Assembly (NCBI GenBank): GCA_007258455.2
Contig: VDFB02000003.1
Location: 45,883,889 to 45,947,888, forward strand
Direction: 5' to 3'
Source of the DNA: Sequoia sempervirens
Taxonomy: Eukaryota > Streptophyta > Pinopsida > Cupressales > Cupressaceae
DNA length: 64,000 nucleotides
Positions within the stretch are counted from its first letter, which is position 1. The number at the start of each line of letters is the position of its first letter. A program made the position numbers and the translations under genes. The notes under the pieces were generated by a model. The model made no database searches. It was not told the origin of the DNA and saw only the letters and a list, made by a program, of their open reading frames with translations. Positions 12,265-23,314 of the stretch are shown in pieces.

Positions 12265-12438
12265 GATTGATCAAATCGATGGATTGATGATGATAACATT
12301 GTTGAGGATGCACAACAATGCTAGGATTGATTGATCAGGATTGATGACAATAACATTGTTGAGGATGCACAACAATGCAAGGATTTGATTGATCAGGATT
12401 GATGATGATAACATTGTTGAGGATGCACAATAATGCAA
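12265..12438. repeat. Tandem repeat, three units of 57-58 bp
   Basis: Three units, each with GATTGATCA, TAACATTGTTGAGGATGCAC and AACAATGC. The word TAACATT starts at 12294, 12351 and 12409. The units differ by a few substitutions and small indels. Confidence 0.85.
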
Positions 12439-13584
12439 GGATAGTGTTTAAGCAACATAAGGATATCCTGAGATGATGATTTTTGATTGGATTTGATTGA
12501 TCATGATTGATGAAGCTTGATTTTGGAACAAAAGATGTTTGAATGATTTGATGTGACGTTTGAAGGGTGCGTTAGATGCGACTGATATTGATTGTTTGGA
12601 TTGATGCTTGATGAAAGATGAAGACTAATAAGGAATTTCTTCTCGTCAAAATATGCCATGGGCTAGTGATTTGGATTTCGGATCACAAATGCTTGACCAA
12701 TTTGATTTCATGTTTGCCAATGTTTAGATCGCCACATAAGTTGGAACATATAGACCAATATTTATTCTCAAGATGTAAATATCTGCCCCCAATGTCCAGC
12801 AATGTAAGGAATGTGATGGGTAAATGCCTGGATAGGTGTATGGATGGAGGTATATGGATTATCTTGCGATAAGATAAGGTGTTCGCATGAAGGAATGCTT
12901 CATTTGGATAATGCTTCATGGCTCAGATAATGCTGCATAGGATGGGATCAATGAAAATGGCCCATGTAGAGATGTTTACCATAAGCAAGCGTAAAGTGAG
13001 CCCCAAACCTTCATCAAGATCAAGATAAATCAGACTATGGATGCAGATGGATGAAAATGGATTGGATCAATGGTTTATGGATGAATGGATTTATTATGGA
13101 TAAGATGGATGGAATGCTCGATTTATTACGAATAGGATGGGATGCTTTCACCTGAAGTGGCGCATGTAAATGCTCAATTCTACACATGACGCCTGTTTGC
13201 CAGGTTTTCGTCATGGTCTTGCCCAAAGCACCACTCATGCGGTTTTCACTAGAGGATGATTTTTTTCTTCAATCTTTTTCAATCCTTTTTCTGATTTTTT
13301 TTGGATTTTCTTTTTTTTGGTTTTTTTTGAAATATTTTAAGATCATGCAAAATCACAAGGTGTTGTTGATGTAGATGCCCCTGCCATAATGTGCCATTGA
13401 TATCCTGCTTGAAGGATCTGCTTTGCTAAGATACGTGCACTTGAATGCAATTTTTGAGATTCTTGATTTGTTTCGTTGATATTGGAGTTAACTCTATCTC
13501 TGTGCGCACATCGCCATAGAATGCCTTATGAATCCTTATGATAAAGGGTTGTTGCCAATACATGGTCAATGTGAGAATTGGATA

Positions 13585-16497
13585 TCATGTGTGGAGGCGT
13601 GGATGGAGTGTGTTTAGGGATAAAAGATGGATTGGTTGATAGTTTGGAATCTTTGACTCTCCAAACTTGGGAAGATGAGCAATGATGGGTGGATACAAAA
13701 GTGTGCGTGGAATTAGGACCAACTGCTTGATACACTTTATACGTCGCTTGAAAATCCTGCTTTTTCTTTTGCGGACATCTTTGATGGATACTTTTCCCTT
13801 TTTTATTTTCCCCATAGTTTCTTTGACTGATGGAGTTTGATAGGGATAATCTTTCTTTGTATGTTTTGGTATCCATGTGTATTTGATTTGTCCATTATGC
13901 TTCTCAGCTTCTTTTGCTTTGATGACGTTCTTCGTACTTTGATTCAAATATTTCTTTTGACGTTGGTCCCAATTCGTGGATGGGGTGATGGGTGGATGAA
14001 GATTCATGGCGTGGCTAGTTGTAGTATTGGCATCGGTTTCATCATAAGGATTCTTCGTGCTCCCTATGTTGATGTTTTCTTGAGATGAAGTTGCCCCCAG
14101 TATTGTGGAAATAGTACCTTCATGCTTTGATTCTGCCTGTTCTGAGATGTCTTGTTCAGTACACATGCTCTGACAAATGACCACTGTAGATGACGTTGTT
14201 TCAATTCATTGTTCTGCTAACTCTGGATTACACTCTTCTGTCTGACTTATTTCTTTGAGCGGATAATGCTGGATATCTGCATACTTGATGTCCTTAGTCT
14301 GAATTTGGGATATATTTGATCCTGATGTTGATAACTCAATTTGACTGTAGGAGTTAATAATCTTCTCTTTTTGTGTAACAAAATCTTGTTCTAGATGAAG
14401 ATCATCTACATGTCCATCCATAGAAAGCATCTCATGGGTAGATGGAGGAATATGTGCTACATGGATATGATCATCTTGCATAGATAGGAGAGTGTCCATT
14501 AGATTATTGTAGTATCTTGAAGATACAAATCCTTGATCTTGAATGCTTTCGGAGTTGCTTTCAACATGCTTTGGATCAATTTTTTCACATGGGTCAATTT
14601 CAAAGGATGGATTGCTTACAAAGGGTTCTTGGAAATCATCATTAGGCATGATAAATGGTTCATTATCCTCAAGTGTTGAATTCAAGGTTCCTTCAATATC
14701 TATAACCATGAGGTCAAAGGGTGTCAACATGTCTTGGAAAGGACCATTGCTAGACCTTGGTGAAATATTTTGATCATGCTTTGGAATAAATTCTTGAGAT
14801 ATGTCCTCTAACTCATAAGGCGATGTAGAGACATTTTCAATATGATTATTGGCCGATGGATTGTGCATTATGTCGATAGGATCGAATAATCCTAACACTC
14901 CTTGAAATAGATCACTAAAAAGTGGCTCTTGATGTATGGTGAGTTGATCATCGAATGGGGTGGAAATATCTTCAATGTGCTCATTGATGGATAGGTTTTG
15001 AACATTGTTTTCAACAATTGCGGTGGAAAGATTGTGAATGTCTTCAACCATTGGGTAAAGTGATGTTGACATTTTTTGAATTGGATCATTGTTGGGTATT
15101 GTTGGTGGATTTTGATCACGATTGAAAAGTGACTCTTGACCTATGTTGATTTGATCTTTGGATGAGATAGAAACATCTTCAATGTGCTCTTTGATGGATA
15201 GATCTTGATCATTGATTTCAACAATTGTGATGGGGAGATTGTCAATACTATCACCAGTGGTTGAAATTCTTCATGTTTGTGCTTGTGTTTGTTGGGTAGC
15301 TTGAGAGGCTTGGGCAGCTTGAGAGGCTTGTTGCACTTGTTGAGCTTGTCTCACTTGTTGCGTGGCTAGATATTGTTGGATGGCCTTTTGGTATGCATGG
15401 TGAGCTTTTAGCGCAATTTCATATTGTCTTGCTGCATTTGGTTTTGGTGGTAGTGGTGGTGGATTTGGAATTGTGTTGGATGTAGTGACAAGTGGTTGAG
15501 ATACACTTGGAGCGATCATGGTAGTGAGGGGTTGAGATATGATAGGTGTGATAGGGGTGGTTGGAGTGATTGAAGTGATAGGGATGGTTGGAATGACCGA
15601 GGTGATAGTTCCTTGGGAGACCATATTTTGATTTGTCATGATTGATGTTGTCATTTGATTAGATACCATTTGTTGGTGCGATGTCGATGGAATATTCAAA
15701 ATATTTGATGTGATGGCTTGATTGGTGTTAGGTGGATCGATTTGGATGGAGTGATTGGTGCTAGGTAAAGGGGGAAGCCCTAAACCAAGGAATGATATAG
15801 GTAATGGTGGTGGAGATGTCTCTTGGCGCAGTGACTCAACTATTTTGGTAAGTGTAGCAATTTGATCTAGCCAAATTTGTTCTTGATTTCGGTCTTGACT
15901 CCCTTGATATAGTTGATTTGGCTTGTGTTTAAGCAGATTTGGAGTGTGTACTTGTGTTTGATGTTGGACAATGTTCTGATTTGGGATGACACTCAGATTT
16001 GGCATGATAGGTTGAAATTGAACATTGTTGGTGTTGGGAACCACATTGTCATGTTTTTGATTTTGCATGGTGTTACCTTGACTTGGATTGATACACGAAG
16101 TCGTTAACATCTTGTTTGGACTTTGAACAAAATTCGTATTATTTGCAACCATATTTATCCCAAAGTTTGTCGGATTCATGTTTCGAAAACTTGTTCTTGG
16201 TACATTCTCATTTGGCATGTAGGGATTTGGTGGGATGATGTTGTTCATTTGAAGGCTCATGCATTGATTATTCGGTTGGAAAACTTGTAGGTTTGGACTT
16301 AGATCTACCATCGCGAAATGTGTTCCAATTTTTGATTTGGGCATACTCACACTTGTGCCATTGACATTTGTAGAAGGTAATGATCCCATGTATGGATTGT
16401 ATAAGTGTGAGTTTTGATAATCAATCGGCATTGTAAGGCTTTGATAGCTTAGTTGACTTGGATTACTCATGATGTATGGATCAAGTTTGTATTCCAT
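13585..16497 (-). pseudogene. Long unassigned retroelement ORF (971 codons, two in-frame TGA)
   Basis: Three open stretches on the minus strand (16497-15271, 408 aa; 15072-14206, 288 aa; 14184-13585, 199 aa) are all in the same frame, and the sequence between them stays open except for a TGA at 15273-15271 and another at 14208-14206. Ancestrally it was probably one protein of about 970 residues. N-terminal half: rich in Asn, Pro, Gln, Met and Thr, with a short helical segment (IATLTKIVESLRQ), proline clusters (TSPPPLPIS) and repeated T/I/P phrases, ending in a Gln/Ala helix (AQQVQQASQAAQASQATQQ). Middle: acidic, with a duplicated module around EHIEDVS/EHIEDIS. C-terminal part: basic, lysine-rich. 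No retroviral motif is visible. The start ATG is the first after the leader. Its place downstream of a gypsy-type leader suggests a gag substitute or an extra ORF like ORF1 of Ogre elements; that is inference. Confidence 0.6.
14880..15247 (-). repeat. Internal coding duplication (about 200 bp module)
   Basis: Within the 971-codon frame, the module containing IVEINDQDLSIKEHIEDVS, then QESLF (about 15247-15110), is repeated as IVENNVQNLSINEHIEDIS, then QEPLF (about 15045-14880). On the plus strand both show ATCTTCAATGTGCTC followed by TTGATGGATAG. Duplication with both copies kept in frame supports past selection for the protein. Confidence 0.75.
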
Positions 16498-17895
16498 GTT
16501 CCTCTTGTGTTTTGACCTTGTTGAAAAAAGTGACCTCTAAGGTTCTTAGGACCAACGACGAGGTGAAGGATGAAAAAGAGGAAATGATATGAGTGTTGAA
16601 CATTTTGGGACTTTGGATCAATGCTAGACTTAGGGTTTGATTTTGATTGTTTGATTTGGATAATGAACTTGTAAAACCTAAGATGTTGGATGTGATCTTA
16701 GGAAAAATTTGTTCAAAGGATTGCTAATTCAATTAAATGTATGAGAAATGATGCATTCCCATACACCTAACTAAACGAGGTGGTTTTGATTTTGATGACT
16801 TACCTAAGTCTAGAATGATGTTTCCAAAAGCTCTAAAGTTGTTTGGTGGGATGGGTTTTGATAAATGTTTGGATGGATGAAGTGTTTGATTTGATCCTAA
16901 ATGAACCTAGGAAGGACTTGTTTACTAGACCAAGATAGTGAAGAACATGCCTTTCTCTAAGAGTAATTCAAAATCAAAAGACCAATGTTTGCATGAAAAC
17001 CATAAGATCAAAAGATATCAAGCACATGTGTGGGGTCCAATTGATTCAATCTTTGCTTAATGGATTCTTTTTACCACAAACACACTCTTGATTAGGTTTT
17101 CAACTGAATGTCCAATGTCCTAATTCCCTTTCATCCCACAAAGTGCATTATGCGGAAATTGAGGAAATCAAGGCAAAGGTTGCCTAAAGTTGACTTTAGT
17201 AGAAGCAAATTGAGATGAAATCTAAATGTTTAGAAGCCTCTAAGGATACAAATCCCAAGGGAAAGCAATAACATGTGAATTTGTTCAAGGATATTTCATT
17301 CTCCTAAAGGGTTTGAGATTTTATGCTCATGTTGAATGTTGGTTTTCAAATGTTTTTGATAAAAGAACTGTGTTTTCAAACCACAAGCAATATGATGTCC
17401 TAGCTCAATTGGTACATTTTTCTTAGTGGGCTTGCCTCATTCCCTTCATAGAAGAGATGATTTTACATGCAACCAAGGACAAAATATAAAGGTATGTTAA
17501 GAATGAAGTCTTAACCTCTATATTTCAACCAAGATCAGACATGGCAAGTAACTTCTTGGAATCTAAGTTCCAATGCACCACTTTGATAAACTCGTTGGAT
17601 GGACTGCTTGGCAACTACAAACAAGGTTCTTAATGACACAACATCGGGGACATGGCACCTTGCGAGCATCCAGCAAGCCACTAAAGGCTTTAATCAATCC
17701 TACTAGGGGCTCTTGTACATTTTACGGTAGTACCCCATTCTGAAAGACACTGTATGGCTAAGGCCTACATACCATGAGGACTTGACAGTTTAGTCTTATC
17801 CATTTGTATATCGGCCCAAATGAAAAACTAGTTGGAGTCGCCTTCGAGTTCTCCTTTCGGATGTGTCTCTTAGGCAGGCCCCTCTAAAGGTAAAC
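16498..17895 (-). other. Leader of the minus-strand gypsy-like element
   Basis: Non-coding. Two blocks match the leader of the plus-strand gypsy element. Block 1 at 17895-17826 (minus: ACCTTTAGAGGGGCCTGCCT ... GAACTCGAAGGCGACTC) matches 54706-54772. Block 2 at about 17470-17405 (minus: CATGTAAAATCATC ... ATGAGGCAAGCCCAC) matches 55069-55115. The spacing of the blocks is similar in the two elements (about 450 and 380 bp). The AAGGCGACTCC run resembles the tRNA-Arg-type primer site of Ogre elements, but without an LTR border this cannot be decided. Confidence 0.6.
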
Positions 17896-18420
17896 AATAG
17901 CGAGCAAGCACATCCGTAGTTCGATCAACCTTTGTTTAGAAACAAAGGGAGAACACACACGATATACCTAACTCACACTCGCAAAGTGTTTTGTTCAATT
18001 TTAAACCCAAATCAAAATGTGTATGGGCAACTATTTATGCAACTTAATGTCACCAAAATCCTTTTGATTCTCAAGATCGCCGTGAGGCGCGAGAGAAGCG
18101 CATACGTCTTTTGATGATATTACTTTGTGTAATTAATTATAAAACAATAAAATCACACATTCATTTTATCCTTCAAAGCAATGATTTGATTCATTTTTAA
18201 AACACCAATATCAAGTGTGAAGTTGCTTGTTCAATTTTAGCCCAAATTGAAATCTAGTAGGTGTCTAAGTTTCAATTTTAACCCTTTGCAATGAAAAATT
18301 GAAGTGTTCTTTTTAAACCCAAACGAAAATTAGTGTCCTAAGAACGATGAGATAACAATTTCATGAAAAGTGTTTAAAACAAACACTAAAGTGTTAAAAA
18401 ACACTTTAATCTTCCCAAAA
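17896..18420 (-). repeat. Degenerate repeats upstream of the leader (minus strand)
   Basis: Minus-strand phrases such as TTGGTGTTTTAAAAATGAA, GGGTTTAAAAAGAACACTTC and GGGTTTAAAATTGAAC recur at loose intervals of about 80-100 bp. They resemble the clear tandem array of the plus-strand element (53910-54330) and occupy the same place, 5' of the conserved leader block. Confidence 0.45.
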
Positions 18421-20011
18421 TGTCATCTTCATTTCTCCTCCTTTCATTTTCCTTCTTCTACCTTCATTGTCCTTCGTTATCCTTCATCGCTTTACCTTTG
18501 TTTCCCTTTGTTTTCGCCTTTTCCTTTTCTTCCCACCTTTAAAAAATAAAAAAGAATGTAAGCATTTGCATTTAATGATTTCAAAAAATGAAGCATTTAA
18601 TTAGAATCCTAATTTCGCTCATAGATAAAGATTTACAACAATTGAAGTAAGATTTTCAAATCCCCTCCTCTTAGCCTACAAAAGTTATAAATTAGTAACG
18701 CTAGTAAATGAGGATGCCTACAATCTTTGGTTTTTGATTTTGTTCAAAGAAAACATACAACGCTTAGCTAGAAGATCTTCATAAAAGCAAAAGTATGACA
18801 ACCTGCAACAAAGATTTTCAATCTATATTGAATGTTAGATGCATTAATGACACAATATGACTTCAAAATCTACTCTTCCTGTCAACATATGCTTTGAATA
18901 ATTATTTACCTATGTTGGCTCTTTATTACAGTAGTTGAATAAGAGAGTATTTCAAATTGACTACTTCAATCATCTGACAGTTGTGTGCTTTGTTTCTAAT
19001 GCTAACACACACTGTCACATCTACGCTTTGTTTAAATCAAAAGATGGATATTTAACACAGATTCATGGCTTACTTCTATCAACTATCATCATGAATGTAT
19101 TGTTTTATTATATCTACCTGTTAGCTATTATCATGAATGCATTTTTTTATTCTATCTACTATTAACAGCTGCAAATAGCAAGTATTGTCTTAGATATCTA
19201 CTCCACAATGAAAACGACCTTCATGCCCAAGTTTCCTTCTAAATTTTCTATTTTCTCAAGTAATAAGGGGCGCAAATTCCAGTCATTATAATATTTAAAA
19301 CTTATTCGATACCTACCATCCACTAGTGAAGTTGAAGTACACAGGACAGTTGTCTATATACTCATCTTTATTTGGACAACAAGTTATAGGTAACACAGCC
19401 ATTCCACGTGATTAGCAAAAAATAAGAATAAAAATAGTAAGCGTACTTTACACCCAATCTTATTCCACACACAATAACAGGAGATTGCATTCATTCCCTT
19501 TGCCTCCACAAGTTTCTGTTAAGCAAATTTCAAAACACAGGCATGAGGCGCGAAAGGCCAGAGTTCCAAGAAGATTTAAGAAAAGCTGGCCCAAAGAAAA
19601 GAATAATATCAAGTGGCTCAGAGTTGTAGTAGTAAATGCTATCATTTACTCACGATGTGGACATGATCTGCAAACATTTTAATGATAGAGACACTAATGT
19701 AAATGAGACCAACAATAATACTGAGGAAAACAGAGCTATTTATGATGGCCTGAGATACTTGCAGGACGTACACCTCCCCTCAGAGATCTTGCACTTCTAA
19801 AAAAAAAGGACATGTTCATGAATGGTTCTTGAAATGAAGACTTCCATTTCCCTCCAAAAATCACGCCATCCAATATCTCATCATATAAGAGAAGCAAGTA
19901 GTCCTCTCTGGTCAAATGCGCAAGATACATTTTCAAAGATAATGAGTGAAATGATGTGTCTTTTTTGCCTCGAATCTGGTCACTTACCTAGTCGCTTGTC
20001 TCCAATATTCA
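18421..20011. other. Mostly featureless DNA, possible degraded host sequence
   Basis: No coding region could be supported. The base composition is more balanced from 19200 on. There is a small imperfect duplication at about 19085-19160 (ATCATGAATGTATTGTTTTA and ATCATGAATGCATTTTTTTA). The 65-codon stretch at 19485-19682 contains a basic run (RHEARKARVPRRFKKSW) but is unassigned and overlaps an equally long minus-strand stretch. Confidence 0.4.
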
Positions 20012-20951
20012 GGCCCGAGTGATGGTTATGACATTGCTTACATAAGTGCCCTTAGACTGCATGTTACGCTTGGTGTTGATGAAGCTCAACAAGCAGTTTC
20101 AACTTTGGTGGGTGCGCACTTCAGAGTTAAAATTGAACAGCTAGAAGCTTCGCCATGTCCATTGTCCTTCTACTGCAACCTATCATAATATTCTACTTAT
20201 CGACAACCCTCTAGATTTTAAACCAATTTTCTTCTACCCTTGTACATATATCCACTGACCACCACCAAAAAATGCTCTATTCTACGCTTCTATGTATGCA
20301 AAAGAAACTTTGTCAGATGTTATAGTTGGAAACGTTATGGCAGAGATGCAAGTAATAAAAGCACGAGGTGTGTGGACCATTAGATAGAATGCATAGGCAC
20401 AAAATGGATAAAGAATGTGTATAGACTTGTTAAACAGAATGCCTCAAAAAAAAACAATCGTGGTGTGGTCTACAGTGTGAAAAGCAATCTACTACTTACG
20501 ACCTGATGCATGCTAATGTTGAAATGGGGAACAAATCTGTGGACAACAAACCATACAAAGATGTTAAGCAAGAGTCAACTGAAAATGACCTGATTATAGG
20601 GATTTTTAAGGAGGATCCTATACGTGAGAATGGAGATTTACTGTAGTCCTCATCTTCCTCTATTTGCTTTGATAATAGCCTTCAAGGAAATGTTCAACAA
20701 GGGCGGGCCTCAATACTTGGAGGTTTGAAGGAACATTGATATCTCAAAAAGAGAATGCCAACACTTGTCAAGAATTTGACAAGGTTAATTCATACAGAAA
20801 ACAGGCAGTGGGTCACAAGCAACCTAAAAAGAAGCATAAGAAGCATCTATTTGATAAAAATACTATGCAAAATATGCCACCTATTATTGCCTATTCATCT
20901 GAATTCCTTCAAGAAAAACGTGGTGCAGCTATAAGATACAAAACAAAATAG
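20012..20951 (+). pseudogene. Unassigned coding-like fragments (pseudogene or old exons)
   Basis: At 20012-20191 a frame without low-complexity bias reads SDGYDIAYISALRLHVTLG and DEAQQAVSTLVGAHF. It is preceded by TCTCCAATATTCAG, a good intron 3' splice-site match. At 20508-20950 a lysine-rich frame (EMGNKSVDNKPYKDVKQEST) runs into a TAG at 20644, continues, then shifts frame near 20735 and ends in KKKHKKHLFDKNTMQ and SSEFLQEKRGAAIRYKTK before a stop at 20949. I do not recognise the protein. It could be a processed or duplicated host gene fragment. The reading is interrupted at least twice, so it is not functional as it stands. Confidence 0.35.
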
Positions 20952-21742
20952 ATTTGTTGAAAGGCTTTAGAAATTTTCAAGCAAATGTAATTAACAGGTG
21001 TAGAGTTTCATCACACAAGCTTTTGAAAAAAAAAAAGTCAAAATAATACAAATTGGCAGATTTAAAGTTGCGCCCATAATGCCATTCAGAAATACTTTCA
21101 AACTAAACACCATTAGCAGGTGTAAAATCAAATTTCACATCATATGACTCTTGTAGACAATCTTGCAAAATACAAAAGCATAGATAAGGCCTAAATTGAC
21201 AAAAATAGAGTGACAACAAACCGTAAGTTCACCTCAAACAAATTTTAAAAGAGACTTATTTTGTTTCAGATATTAGTTATAATATGACCAATCTTAGTGT
21301 GGAATAAAAGCCATTCCACCTAAGATACAAAATTTGGAAACATTAGCAGCATGTTAGATGGTGAAATTTTCAAACAAGCATGAGTCTATCCACCCTCCTT
21401 CTAGCGCCATTTTGTGGTGGCTAAATCTGCATTTACCTCAAATATCAAAAACTTTAGAGTTATTAGCAAATGAAGTAAAAACAAACTAAGCAAACCCTAT
21501 GAAATATTGATTCCTGCTTCATAATGCAATCAAAACAACAAAACATCAAATGAACTAAATGAAAGCATAAACAAGAATCGAACTCTATCTCATATTGGAT
21601 TGGTGCTATTGTGGAAAATAGCCCTTTCCCAATCCTTGTTTAAGCTTGATGTTAAGATGCTATGAAGATGATGATAAGATGGGCAAGATTAGCTCTCCAT
21701 TGAGGAGAGTAACCTTGTATGAGATTGTGGAGATGAAATGAT
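20952..21742. other. Non-coding flank of the copia insertion
   Basis: AT-rich DNA with no ORF or motif. From about 21600 it appears to belong to the LTR-like sequence that continues after the copia insertion at 28945-29687, because removing the element joins GAAATGATAGAAT to TGTGGAGGATTTGATG without a break. Confidence 0.5.
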
Positions 21743-21747
21743 AGAAT
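21743..21747. repeat. Target-site duplication, left copy
   Basis: AGAAT directly before the first base of the 3' LTR (TGTAAGG...). The same five bases follow the last base of the 5' LTR at 28940-28944. Five-base duplications are standard for copia integration. Confidence 0.9.
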
Positions 21748-23264
21748 TGTAAGGAAAATTAGATGCAGAAAATAATTCTCCTAACGTCAATACCTCAGGA
21801 AAGAATGCAAATACACTTTAAAATTTACAATTACAGTCCAATTAAGATGCACTAGGAAGCAGATAACAGAAACAGAGTATTTGACAATCACACAAGAACA
21901 CCAGATATATGTGGGAAAACCCTTACGGGAGAAAAACCCACCATTCCAAGAGAAATCACTTTGTATTATAGTAATGGAGATTACATACAAATGACAGACT
22001 TATCTTTCTGGTGTCTGTTTACAGCAGCATTCACCATGTACAATTTGTTTCAGGAACCTTCACGTTACAGTCCACATAATAGAATTCATCCACTAATACA
22101 ATCACTCAACAATCTGTCAATTCAACCAACCGATTACAATCTGCAATCCCAGAGTATATCCATGTCAAACTCTTTCTGTAGAACTTCCTCACAGAACTGT
22201 CAAAACGAACCAACTGCTAATGGTTCACATTCGGCTCCTCCTATTCATCCATGAGACTCCACATAGGATGGTCAATTGGTCAACAAAATTCACACTGTGT
22301 TGGCATCTCGGTGAGACACTAACAGTGCCTTGCCGATGCCACATAACCTTCATATCGATATCGCCAAGAGATATCGTTATCGCCAAGACGTTCTATCGAG
22401 CTTTCAGTGTTGTGCCGAAACACCAAGTAGTCGCCCAGACCTATCACTTTCGCCAGGAGATCATAGCGAGTCACCAAAGGTTATACCGAAGTGACAAGTC
22501 ATATCGAGCTCCATTTAATAGTCGGCAAGACTTACATCTTTCGCCGAGAGAACATACCGAACTCCAAGACTTACCTCGAAAGCTTCAACATAAAGCCCTG
22601 TCAGCGAGACATGTTACTTTCGCTAAGACATCACACCGAGCTCTAGGACTTACCCCGAAGTGTTCATCTGTCACCAAAAGTTATATCAAAGATCCCTTAT
22701 CATCGGCGAGACTTACATTCTTCACTGGGACTTCTTCCCGAGATCATTAGGGTTACCCCGATAGCCATCGGCTATTGGAAAGACATCCTTCAGTCGCTAA
22801 GATGTTTCTCTGAAACCCTTTGTGTTACACCAATGAACAACATTTGAACCTCTGTCGATGAGACCTTTGCACATCGGTAAGACTTCTTACCGATAGACTA
22901 TAAGCTATGCCGAAGACCACAACAAGTGACATACTGTCGGCGAGACTCTAACACTTCACTAGGACTTCTCACCGAGCCGCTATAAGCTATCCCGAAGCCT
23001 GTGGTCATCATGAGTCTCCCTGATTTACGATTGAATGGCCTGTCAGCCAAAGATCTCCCTGAGCGCTAAGAGGTCATACCGAACACTCCTTGTCATAGCG
23101 ATAGCTCCACAGTGAAAGCATTCGGCAAGACAGAAACTCGGTCACAGCGACCTGTACAAAACATGATGCTACCAATCTGCTAGTCAGCTAGACATGATAG
23201 ATGTCATACCGACTTTGCTCCAATGGAGGTTTCAGCCTGTATTGATTGAGGCATAATTCTGACA
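21748..23264 (-). repeat. 3' LTR of the Tnt1-like copia element (1517 bp)
   Basis: On the minus strand it runs from TGTCAGAATTATGCC to TTTTCCTTACA. It matches the 5' LTR (27422-28939) along its whole length. In the first 240 bp I count about 13 differences (about 5%). The central part (about 22300-23160) is richer in C and G than the rest of the element and contains many variants of CGGCGAGAC, CGCCAAGAC and TACCGA. An open stretch of 176 codons within it (22220-22750, plus) runs through this biased region and is not conserved in the other LTR. Confidence 0.93.
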
Positions 23265-23275
23265 ATCTCCCACTT
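23265..23275 (-). other. Polypurine tract of the copia element
   Basis: The minus strand reads AAGTGGGAGAT immediately before the TGTCAGAATT start of the 3' LTR, the position of plus-strand priming. Confidence 0.8.
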
Positions 23276-23314
23276 GACGAAGATCATACAGGCACCTCTA
23301 GAGCACAACATAAC

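Larger units (their letters stand above)
11252..13584 (-). other. Repeat-rich downstream part of the minus-strand gypsy-like element
   Basis: Plus-strand T-rich (minus-strand A-rich) sequence full of TGTTTTTGGATTTT phrases, with the two tandem arrays listed separately and a region rich in GGATGGATG-like words (12800-13150). It lies downstream of the 971-codon minus-strand frame. A 67-codon minus-strand open stretch at 13035-13238 (SGALGKTMTKTWQTG) looks less biased but is unassigned. No LTR pair could be found by eye. Confidence 0.45.

Noticed and set aside
13526..13876. 116-codon minus-strand open stretch
   Set aside because: Overlaps the long 971-codon frame in another frame; a shadow.
17826..17842. 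GGCGACTCC as a certain gypsy primer binding site
   Set aside because: Suggestive of a tRNA-Arg site, but no LTR border could be placed next to it; kept only as a remark.
19485..19682. 65-codon basic open stretch
   Set aside because: A minus-strand stretch of equal length overlaps it, and neither has a motif or splice context that convinces.
22220..22750. 176-codon open stretch inside the copia 3' LTR
   Set aside because: Lies in the CG-rich repetitive core; the same frame in the other LTR is broken (27879-28253 only), so it is not a gene.
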